From assembly GCA_002293145.1 (NCBI GenBank), contig DBCO01000015.1, positions 46,509 through 110,508 of the forward strand: 64,000 nucleotides of DNA, read 5' to 3'. The notes below the pieces were generated by a model that was not told the DNA's origin, ran no database searches, and was given only the letters and a program-made list of their open reading frames with translations. This document shows, piece by piece, positions 1 to 8,400 of this stretch. Source of the stretch: Akkermansiaceae bacterium UBA956. Its GTDB lineage: Bacteria > Verrucomicrobiota > Verrucomicrobiia > Verrucomicrobiales > Akkermansiaceae. Positions within the stretch are counted from its first letter, which is position 1. The number at the start of each line of letters is the position of its first letter. Both the position numbers and the translations under genes were made by a program.

Positions 1-81
1 GCATTTGCTCCTGCTGCTGTTGCTCGCGCATTTGCTCTTGCTGCTGCTGCTCGCGCATTTGCTCTTGCTGTTGGCGAGCGG
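1..81 (-). repeat. 27-bp tandem repeats encoding a 9-residue Gln-rich unit
   Basis: Units begin at 1, 28 and 55, the third diverging halfway. Each unit encodes R-E-Q-Q-Q-Q-E-Q-M in the minus-strand lipoprotein gene. The array probably continues beyond the window edge. Confidence 0.85.
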
Positions 82-2302
82 CTTCTTCCTGTTGCTCGCG
101 CATTTGGGCTTCTTGGAGGGCTTGTGCCTCGGCGGCAGCTTGCTCTTCGGCGGCGCGGGTCTGAGCCTCGCGCTCGGCTTCTTGCTGTGCTGCTTGCATT
201 TGCTCCTCGCGTTTTTGTTGATCAATAATGGCGAGGGCTTGAGCCTCGGCCTCTTGTTGCTGTTGCATCTGAGCTTGCTCTGCGGCCTCGCGTTGTGCGG
301 CGATTTGTTCAGCGGCGGCCATTTCGGCAGCGCGCTCGACAGCATTCTCTGCGGCTTCGGCCTCAGCCTTGGCGGTTGCTGCGTGTTGTGCGGCTTCGTT
401 CATCGCTGTTTGTTCTTGAGCTTGCTGTTCAGCTTGATCTTGTTGTTGTCGGTTTTGGCTGGCTTCTCTGAGGCCCGAGCGCGTGTTTTCTGCATCGGCG
501 CGTGCTTGCTGCTGCGCTTGCTGGCGATCGCGCAGAGAGCCGCGCATGCCAGGGGAATTGCTTGGTTGTTGTTCGTCCTCTCGATTGGGCGGAGTCAATT
601 CTTCTGGGGCCACAGAGTCTCCACGTGGGAGCTCAGGTGCAGCTGCCGTTTCTTGCGAGGCGGGTGGATTTGCGGGAGTATGCGGGGTTTCGTCCTCGTT
701 GAGTGGAGGTACGATTCCATGGCTGGGTGAGGGGTTTTGTTCCTGCTGTCGACCTGCCAAGCCGGTGCGAGGGGCGCTGTAATCACCATCAAAGCTAGGT
801 GTGATTTGATCTTGGGGCTCAATGTTGCCCTTGCTGCTGCTATTAGCTGCAGGAGTGGTAGTGGCTACGGGAGTGGTAGTGGCTACAGGAGTGGTAGTGG
901 CTACAGGAGTGGTAGTGGCTACGGCTTCTGCGAGTTCGATCCGTTGGGCTTGTATTTTTTCTTGGAGCTCGATGCGTTGGTGCATTTTTTGGGCGAGGCC
1001 TGAGCGGAATGAGGTTTCAGATTGTTGGCGGTCGAGCTGGCGTGACGAGACGAATTGGGTGAGGACTTCTGGGGCGATGGTTTTCTCACGAATGACATTT
1101 TCGTCGTTGAGTCGACGTTCGATGGCGCGTGGACGCAGAGCACCGTTCCAAGGGGCTTTCATGCTGGGAGCGTGGACATTGAGAGCATTTCCGCGTTTGT
1201 TGATATAGGAGATTGGATCGAAGCTGGAGGGGAGGCGGGTATCCAGATTGCATTCGTAGCGTGGCAAGGTGCGACCGATTTCTAGGCAGATGCGGGTGAA
1301 ATCAACGCCGCGGCAGTGGAAGCGATTGTTGCTCCATTCGTATCCGCCGATGTATTGGGTTTTTTGATAAATACGGACGCATTCGTTGGTGGAGAACACG
1401 GATTGGTAAATACTGTTGCCGAAGGTGTTGCTTTGTACGAAAGTGAAGCATCGAGGGCTAATGCCGCTGGAGCTGCCGTAGAATCGGTTCCAGTCATTGC
1501 CGCGCCAGTAGAGGGATTCTGGAGGCAGGGGAGCCCAGCCGACGTAGTTGCCGCCGGACTTCCAGCAAACCCAAGCAGGTGCCCATTCATTGCCGGGAAC
1601 CCAGCACCAGCCTACGTTGCGCAGCAAAACCCAGCGACCGTAGTGGTAGGTGGCCCAGCCGAAAGGTTCGGTGGAGAGCCAAGTCCAGCCGAGGTCGCTG
1701 TAAGCCCAAGAGCCATGGGTATAAGGGCGCCAGTCGTTTGCGCTGCGGGCGAGACTAGGCTGCCAAATGTAACCGTATTGGGGCGATTCAAACCAGTGGC
1801 CATGGGAAGAGAGTCGATTGTAAAAAACGCTGTAATCGTAGTCATTGGTGCTCACGGAAACGGGGCGTTGGTAGGTGGAGCCGCCGGGTGATACGGGTTC
1901 TGCGCGCAGAGCGGGGACGGTTGAAGGGCGTGTGGTGTTTTGCGCTGCGGCGCGGGCTTTGTTGGCAAGATCATCTGCTCGTTCTTCAGCGAGGGCCGTC
2001 TTTTTGCGCTGAAGTTCCAGCTCTTCAGCGGTAAGACGTGAGCTTTGCGATGCCAATTCTTCGCGCTGGCGGCGTAGTTCTTCGCGCTCCATGGCAAGGC
2101 GCTCGATCTCGATCTCGCGGCGGAGTTTTTCCTCTTCCATTTCGAGAGAGCGCAGTTCCCTAGCGATGGCATTGGCTTCTTCAGCAGAGGCTGTATTGCT
2201 CGCGGGGTCGGCAGGTTTTTTCTGGCAAGAGGGCAGTAAAGCGGGGATTGCCAGTGCAAGGGAAAGGCGGAAGGAAAGGAGTTGTGGAAATTTCGAGATC
2301 AT
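1..2302 (-). CDS. DUF6600-like Trp-rich lipoprotein with Gln-rich tail, 3' end outside window
   Basis: The reading frame is open from the ATG at 2302 to the window edge, at least 767 residues, and the stop lies outside. Residues 1-26 form a lipoprotein signal with lipobox LPSC (Cys26). Residues about 40-115 are a charged coiled coil. Residues about 165-265 are rich in Trp and Tyr with WRPY, GWTW, FGWATYHYGRW and WAPAWV motifs, the pattern of the DUF6600 family. Then come four TTTPVA repeats (about 461-484), a Pro-rich linker and a Gln/Glu/Ala-rich coiled-coil tail with 9-residue repeats at the window edge. Probably a cell-envelope structural lipoprotein; the function is unknown. The antisense strand gives long Leu-rich frames, which are artefacts of the Gln/Glu codons. 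Confidence 0.85.
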   Translation of the reverse strand, partial: MISKFPQLLSFRLSLALAIPALLPSCQKKPADPASNTASAEEANAIARELRSLEMEEEKLRREIEIERLAMEREELRRQREELASQSSRLTAEELELQRKKTALAEERADDLANKARAAAQNTTRPSTVPALRAEPVSPGGSTYQRPVSVSTNDYDYSVFYNRLSSHGHWFESPQYGYIWQPSLARSANDWRPYTHGSWAYSDLGWTWLSTEPFGWATYHYGRWVLLRNVGWCWVPGNEWAPAWVCWKSGGNYVGWAPLPPESLYWRGNDWNRFYGSSSGISPRCFTFVQSNTFGNSIYQSVFSTNECVRIYQKTQYIGGYEWSNNRFHCRGVDFTRICLEIGRTLPRYECNLDTRLPSSFDPISYINKRGNALNVHAPSMKAPWNGALRPRAIERRLNDENVIREKTIAPEVLTQFVSSRQLDRQQSETSFRSGLAQKMHQRIELQEKIQAQRIELAEAVATTTPVATTTPVATTTPVATTTPAANSSSKGNIEPQDQITPSFDGDYSAPRTGLAGRQQEQNPSPSHGIVPPLNEDETPHTPANPPASQETAAAPELPRGDSVAPEELTPPNREDEQQPSNSPGMRGSLRDRQQAQQQARADAENTRSGLREASQNRQQQDQAEQQAQEQTAMNEAAQHAATAKAEAEAAENAVERAAEMAAAEQIAAQREAAEQAQMQQQQEAEAQALAIIDQQKREEQMQAAQQEAEREAQTRAAEEQAAAEAQALQEAQMREQQEEAARQQQEQMREQQQQEQMREQQQQEQM
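851..922 (-). repeat. Four 18-bp tandem repeats encoding TTTPVA
   Basis: Four consecutive 18-bp units with almost no divergence lie at 851-868, 869-886, 887-904 and 905-922. They encode a Thr/Pro linker in the lipoprotein and are likely to vary in number between strains. Confidence 0.9.
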
Positions 2303-2360
2303 GGCACGAGGCGGGTTACGAGTATGACGCGTGGGCTGTGGAACTATTCAAAAAAAAGGC

Positions 2361-2399
2361 AAAAAAAATCACCGCGATCTGGGATAGATGCGCGGTGAT
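2361..2399 (-). terminator. Rho-independent terminator after the DEAD-box helicase gene
   Basis: Arms 2368-2376 and 2391-2399 are perfect 9-bp complements. Read on the minus strand, the hairpin is followed by a run of eight T. It lies 13 bp beyond the helicase stop codon. Confidence 0.85.
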
Positions 2400-2411
2400 G
2401 ATGAAAGCGGG

Positions 2412-4082
2412 TTAGGCTTGTTTGTCGCGATGAACGCGGAATGGCTTGCCGCGCAGCTTGGACTTGCCGAGCGCGCGCAGGGTTTTCTCGACGCATTCTT
2501 CGGGAACCTCAACGATGGTGTGGCGCGGGAAGAGCTTAATGTGGCCAAGTGAGCCATCAGGCACTTCGCCCTCGCGGTAGAACATGCCGACGAGATCCTT
2601 GGCATTGATACCGTGGGTTTTGCCGAGGTTGACAAAAAGCTTAGTCATTTCGCCAGTGTAAGAGCTTGAGCGCTCTTGATTGCGATCGGGGCGGTGTGGT
2701 TGGCTATCGGCGCGATCGAAGCGGTTGCCGGTGCCGCCACCAGTACTAGGGTTTTGCGCGTTGTCCTCAGCAATGCTTTGGCCTTTGGTCGTAGTGGCCT
2801 CGCGGAGTAGGGTAAACAATGCGCCGGTAATATCGGTCGCGGTGTGCCCTTGGTCAAGCAAACGTTCGATGTGTGTCTCGTGACCGACGAAACTGCCCGC
2901 CTCCAAACGATCGCGCACGCTATCGTAGAGCGCATCGGCACGACGATCCTCGACTTCCTCTTGCGAAGGTACGCGGTGACGAGTGATTTTTTGGCGGATG
3001 GTGCGCTCGATGTTTTGCAGGCGATAGAGATCACGGCCAAAAACGAAGGTGATGGCGCGACCGGAGCGACCCGCGCGGCCAGTGCGTCCGATGCGGTGCA
3101 CGTAGTCCTCGGGATCTTGGGGGACATCGTAGTTGAAAACGATGTCAATTTCCTCGATGTCGATGCCGCGGGCGGCGACGTCTGTTGCTACTAGGACTTC
3201 AACTTTACCTTCGCGGAAACGATTGAGGACGCGCTCGCGCATTTGCTGGGTGACATCGCCGTGCAGGCGGTCGGCAGCATAGCCACGAGATAGCAGGGCC
3301 TCGGTGCATTCATCGACGGCTTTTTTCGTATTGCAGAAAACAATGGCGAGGCGGGGATCCTCGAGATCGAGCAGGCGGGAGAGTACCTCGACCTTCGAGC
3401 GCTCGCGCACTTCGTAGTGGCGTTGCTCGATGGACTCGACGGTGAGAGCTTTGCGCTCGATTTGTAGCATTTGGGGGTTTTTGCCGAAACGCTTGATCAG
3501 ACCCTCAACACCACGGTTCATGGTAGCGGAGAAAAACATTGTCTGGCGTGTGTCGGGGAGGGTCGCGAGAAGTTCTTCCATTTCCTCGCGGAAGCCCATG
3601 TCGAGCATGCGGTCGGCCTCATCGAGAATGGTCATTTTTACATGAGATGGATCGAAGGAACCGCGGCGAAGGTGATCGAGCAGACGTCCCGGGGTGCCGA
3701 CGATGAGCTGGGCTCCATCTTCGAGGGCGCGGAACTGGCGACCGATGGGTGCGCCTCCGTAAACGGGGACGGCTTGAAGTTTCGGCATTTTCGAGCCGAG
3801 GCGATGGACATCTTCACAGACCTGGATGGCAAGCTCGCGTGTGGGGCAGAGGATGAGGATCTGTGGTTTGCGCAGCTTGGGGTCGATTTTTGCGAGTGCA
3901 GGCAAGACAAAGGCTGCGGTTTTTCCCGAACCTGTTTGGGAAAGTCCGATGATGTCATGACCTTCGAGGGCGATGGGAATGGCCATCGCTTGGATGGCGG
4001 AGGGGCGCTCGTAGCCTAATTCTTCGATGGCTTGGAGCAAGGGGGCAGGAAGCCCTAATTCAGTAAACGGCGTAGTATTCAT
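2412..4082 (-). CDS. deaD: DEAD-box ATP-dependent RNA helicase, DbpA/CsdA type
   Basis: This RNA helicase of about 556 residues unwinds structured RNA, probably in ribosome assembly or mRNA turnover, including in the cold. Visible motifs are the Q motif near residues 22-33, Walker A SQTGSGKT near 48-55, PTRELA, DEAD with flanking LDEADRMLDMGF, SAT, VATDVAARGID and HRIGRTGR. The last 75 residues or so match the DbpA-type RNA-binding domain, preceded by a short low-complexity linker. The ATG at 4082 is preferred; a TTG two codons upstream is the alternative. The gene is followed by its own terminator and preceded by a long non-coding region. The symbol is assigned by domain layout; csdA or dbpA would be equally defensible. 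Confidence 0.93.
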   Translation of the reverse strand: MNTTPFTELGLPAPLLQAIEELGYERPSAIQAMAIPIALEGHDIIGLSQTGSGKTAAFVLPALAKIDPKLRKPQILILCPTRELAIQVCEDVHRLGSKMPKLQAVPVYGGAPIGRQFRALEDGAQLIVGTPGRLLDHLRRGSFDPSHVKMTILDEADRMLDMGFREEMEELLATLPDTRQTMFFSATMNRGVEGLIKRFGKNPQMLQIERKALTVESIEQRHYEVRERSKVEVLSRLLDLEDPRLAIVFCNTKKAVDECTEALLSRGYAADRLHGDVTQQMRERVLNRFREGKVEVLVATDVAARGIDIEEIDIVFNYDVPQDPEDYVHRIGRTGRAGRSGRAITFVFGRDLYRLQNIERTIRQKITRHRVPSQEEVEDRRADALYDSVRDRLEAGSFVGHETHIERLLDQGHTATDITGALFTLLREATTTKGQSIAEDNAQNPSTGGGTGNRFDRADSQPHRPDRNQERSSSYTGEMTKLFVNLGKTHGINAKDLVGMFYREGEVPDGSLGHIKLFPRHTIVEVPEECVEKTLRALGKSKLRGKPFRVHRDKQA

Positions 4083-4088
4083 AATCAA

Positions 4089-4706
4089 TCTTAGTCGATG
4101 TTCCTACGTGATTTCTCTGGAAATGGGGTAGGTGCAAGCACAGAGCATTGCCCATCGGGGGATGACTTTATCACGGAAATGCTTGACAAAGCAAGAAAGA
4201 TTCTTGCGCAGTGGATTTCAGCCAACTTGAGGTATGGAAAATATTCTTTGTTGGGGCTTTTATCTTAATTGGAAAACAAAAACGACTTATTAGATTGTAC
4301 TGATTTCATGAGAGAAAAACGAGTCAGCCGGCTTACACAGCCCCCATCTAGCCGAACATTTTGCGGTCACTTGCAACTTAATAAACCAATCTTAACCACA
4401 AAAACAAGTGTCCTCACATTTTTTCTTTGATAAATCTCATTCATGATCAACGATTTTTTTGTAGGTGATGAAATTTCTGAAAGTATTAACAAGATTTCAT
4501 TGACGCGTATCAATGATTTGTTAGTTTCCGGACGTCAACCGTGACATCCCCCTTCATGATCCTCCCCAACTTAGCATCCTGCGTGCCTGCAGCATCGTCA
4601 TCTCTGACGATGCCAACACTTTCCGTTCAACACTTTCTGTTCAACACTTTACCCGTTAGTCCCGCGTTGGCCTAACGGTTTTTTGTGTTGCCGCTCCTGA
4701 TAGTTT
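4089..4706. other. Non-coding region between divergent genes, with small inverted and direct repeats
   Basis: No convincing gene was seen in about 600 AT-rich bases between the helicase (minus) and the membrane protein (plus). An inverted repeat TCATTGA-6 nt-TCAATGA lies at 4497-4516 and could be an operator. A 12-bp direct repeat (gttcaacacttt) occurs at about 4625 and 4640, just before a terminator-like hairpin. The region must contain the promoters of both flanking genes. The length on the helicase side would allow a long leader, as known for cold-shock helicases, but that is inference. Confidence 0.5.
4653..4684 (+). terminator. Terminator-like hairpin 22 bp upstream of a start codon
   Basis: CCGTTAG (4653-4659) pairs with CTAACGG (4672-4678) and is followed by six T (4679-4684), a good intrinsic terminator on the plus strand. 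No coding sequence precedes it on this strand, so it ends either a small RNA or a leader of the gene at 4707 (attenuation). Confidence 0.6.
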
Positions 4707-5417
4707 ATGAACCTCTCCTCAATATCCTCTTGGCGCATTCTGGGCATCGCCGCGTTGCTTATGTTAGTCGCATTTTTGTTAGTCGCAGTTTTGTTGTTCT
4801 TGCAGAATCCAGCACGTCAAGATCAAGCTCACTCAGCACCTAGTAACGCAGAAAAGAAAGGCCTCCATGAACTTTCTTCCCTATCCAATTCAGATGCAAG
4901 GCGAGCCGCTTTGAAAGAAGCTTTGATCTCCGAAACTATCGAAGCTCCCGCGTCTGTGTTGCAAAATAATGTTGATCGGACGAAAGCGCCGGCACACTGG
5001 CGCATTGGTGAAACTATTGCCGAAGCTCCCATTGTCCCTGCGGGCTTCAAGCTATCTCCTGCGTTCGCGCAAACAACAGTCCAAGGCAAAGACTTTGACC
5101 TTGCCTCCCGCAACGGTAAGTTCGAGAGCTTAGCATTGCTGCCCGAGCAAGAAATCACGGTAACAGTCGCTTGGCCTTCGGAGCATAAAATTCAGCAAGT
5201 TGCTGTGCAGGGCGTTCATGGTGGAACGGTTAACGGTGAAATTGGACAGGTCTTGAAAGTTGGCAAGAATGGCACTTTTACTTTTCGTTTCAAACCCTCG
5301 CGGAGTGCTGGTCATGACGAAGTGGTTTGCTCTGCCGCCAATGTGACATTTATTTTGCCGATTTGGGTTAACTCGAAGCTCGTTTCTTCACCTGCCTCTA
5401 TCAATAGCATCCAATAA
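4707..5417 (+). CDS. Membrane-anchored protein of unknown function upstream of RHS gene
   Basis: The protein has 236 residues and is not recognised. A strongly hydrophobic segment at about residues 11-34 makes it a single-pass or signal-anchored protein with its bulk outside the cytoplasm. The C-terminal 90 residues or so look beta-rich (ITVTVAWPS, GTFTFRFKPS), suggesting an Ig-like or beta-sandwich fold. It ends 25 bp before the RHS gene start and the two are probably cotranscribed, so it may help export or display of the RHS protein. That role is inference from position only. Confidence 0.8.
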   Translation: MNLSSISSWRILGIAALLMLVAFLLVAVLLFLQNPARQDQAHSAPSNAEKKGLHELSSLSNSDARRAALKEALISETIEAPASVLQNNVDRTKAPAHWRIGETIAEAPIVPAGFKLSPAFAQTTVQGKDFDLASRNGKFESLALLPEQEITVTVAWPSEHKIQQVAVQGVHGGTVNGEIGQVLKVGKNGTFTFRFKPSRSAGHDEVVCSAANVTFILPIWVNSKLVSSPASINSIQ

Positions 5418-5442
5418 AAAATTCAAAATCATACTTCCCCCT

Positions 5443-8400
5443 ATGCACTATCTATCCTCAACCTTTTTGGCTGCTGCCACACTCACGTTACTAGGAACAC
5501 AGTCGCTGTTTGCACAGACCTCAGTTTTGAATCCTGGACCGACTCCTCCTCATTATATACCATCGACGGACTATAATCCGTCAACTCCGCCGTATTGCTC
5601 AAACTTTTGGCCGACAGACCCATATGATTGTCCCTGCGAAGATTGTCCTTGGTTGTTTGCGCCAAGAACAGGCGAATTGTTTGATTTGGGCGGCGATGTT
5701 CCTCTGCCACCCATGCCGAATGGTGGCTTTGGACCAGAACCAATCACGAAATTTCCTTCGCCTGGAAATCAATCAAAAGGCGGCGCAACCAATACTGCAT
5801 CAAACAACGTGCCCATCAATGCACAAAATGGCAATTATAACCATGGTACCCGCGATCTCGAATACAAAGCAAGTGTCGGTTTCTTGGGGTTGTCCTTCGG
5901 TCGAATGGCTTCTTCGCGTTACACAACAGCGGTGAGATCTGATCTCGGTGGCGGCGGGTCGTGGCGTCATAATTGGCAATTTTTAGCGTATCGTAACTTC
6001 ACGAGCGATGGACGTGAGCAACTCGAAGTTCATTTTCCCGATGGCGCTTGGGGGAATTACGTCAAACCTCAATCGAATCCCAATGCTCCTTACATGTATG
6101 AATTGGGATTACATCGCAGTGATCGGGTGGAAATCGATCCAAATGACGTCAAAAAATACCGACTCTATTTGGAAGATGGCACATCTCTGATGATTCAACG
6201 CTACGGCAGTTATGAAGCGAATACCGAGTTTCTGTTAGTGACGCAGGTGCTCGATCGGCATGGTTTAGGCTACACTCTCAGCTACAATGCGCAGCAACAA
6301 TTGGTCCGCGTCACAGACCCGGCAGGTCGGCTGTTGCAGATGACCTATACGAATGTGGGTGTTAATGATGGTGATATCGCACAAGCATCTTTCTCGATCA
6401 CAGATAGCCAGTTGCAGGCGTTGGCGAATTATTCTGGCTGGTCGTACCCACCGCAAAGCGTGGCCGTTGCCGGAGAGTTCAATGGCTGGGATTTTAATGC
6501 CAATCCCATGGTATATGACGAGGATACACAATCGTGGAAGCTCGATATTCCGTTACAGGCTGGCAGCTATGGATATACATTTAGCATTAATGGCGATACA
6601 TGGATTGGGGTGATCGATGGCTCAGGCCCTACGAGCTCTACCAACATCAATGTCACCGCGCCAAATCCTGTGCTGTCGGATTATGCCCGTGAAGTGACTT
6701 TCGAGTATAAGGGCAGCGCTAGTTCTTGTGTGTTGATGAGTAGTTTTAACAATTGGCAAGGTCAGGTGATGACTTGGAATGCCGCTGCGCAAGCCTGGCG
6801 CGTCAATGTTACTTTGAACCCCGGTGAATATTATTACAAGTTCTTGGTCAACGGCACTTCATGGATCGTTGATCCGACTAATCCTTTTACTCAGAAAGAC
6901 CCTCAAAACAATACCAATTCGGTATTGAGCGTGGGCAATGTCGTGAAAAAACTCACTAAGGTACAAGCATTTTATTCAGGTAGTGCAACGGCGCAGGAGA
7001 CGGTAAACTACCAATACGAGGTCTTTAATGCTGGCCCCGTGTATTTTGCCACACTCACGGGAGTGACCTATCCAAACCGCCCCGATGCGACGGCATCCTT
7101 TACCTACGCGCAGCCGCAATTTTGGGCAGGACGTCCACGCCTGAGCACCTTGCATGATCCTCGGCATCATGACAAGAAGCATGACCGGATTGGCTTTGAA
7201 TACCATGATACGTTCAATACGGGTGCTCCGTTAGAAGGATTTATCAAAAATGTCTATCACTTGGATACGGGTGAAATTTTTGCGGAAATTGATCATGCCG
7301 AATCTGCGAGCGGTCTCGTGGAGGAAATGAAAATCACCTACTCAAACGGCAAGGAAGAATATGTAAAACTCAATGGATCAATGCTTCCTTCTCATCGTAA
7401 GTCGAACATCACAGGGGCTCCCGTTGAGCAAACGGTGCGTTTTCATGGTGGCGCAGGCATGATCCAGAAATCAATTGATGCCACAGGCAGAGTTACTGAG
7501 ATTACGCGAACCAACGAATTTGGGCGTCCTCTTACCATACGGTATCCGGATGGAAAACTCGTAACTTACACCTATACGAATCCTCTGAAGCCATTTTTTA
7601 TCTCTTCGCGCAAAGTCACCTATGATAAGGAGGGTACGTTGGTAGATCTTGACACAGTTTACATCCGCAATGCGCAGAACCGCGTGACTAGGATTAATCA
7701 TCCAGACTTGACTTATGAAACATTTGCTTACAACACACGAGGCCAGGTTACGAGCCATCGTCAACGTGATGGGGTTACGCTAGTTTACGGGTATACGAGT
7801 CAAGGTATGCTCACTTCCTACACGAAAGGTGGACAGAATCAACATATCTTTTCCATAATAGCTCAGAGCGGAAAACTTGCATCTGTGATCCTTCCTGGTG
7901 TGAGTGGCCAGCAGTTGCGAGTGGTTCCTGAATATGATTTTGGCCATCGTATCAAACGTCTCAATTATTATAGCACTGCGACTCCTAACACCGTGATTGC
8001 ATACACTCTCCAGAATTATAATGCGCGTGGCATTTTGACGTCGCGTAGAGATTCACGTGCTCAAGTATGGAACTATTATCCTGATTTCTATGGTCGAACC
8101 ATCCAAGAGACCGACCCATCAGGGCGATTCACAAATTACATCTTCAATGATGGCGGAGGCTCGAATGGTTGCGGCTGCGGCAGTGGTTTTGGTGGGCCAG
8201 CAGCAGTTGTGACACCTGATGGTAATACCGTTTCTTATCATTATGACCTAGCAGGGCGAGTTTTGCATACGAAACGTGGCCCCAATACTGCTGATGAAAT
8301 GGTAACAAGCACGGAGTATGATGTCCTTGGTCGAGTGGCGAAGCGTATTGATCCCACGGGCTTGGAAACAACTTATGTCTATGAACCCTTCAGCGGCTTG

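Noticed and set aside
5..730. Long plus-strand frame rich in Leu
   Set aside because: It is the antisense of Gln/Glu/Ala codons of the minus-strand lipoprotein; low complexity, no start signal.
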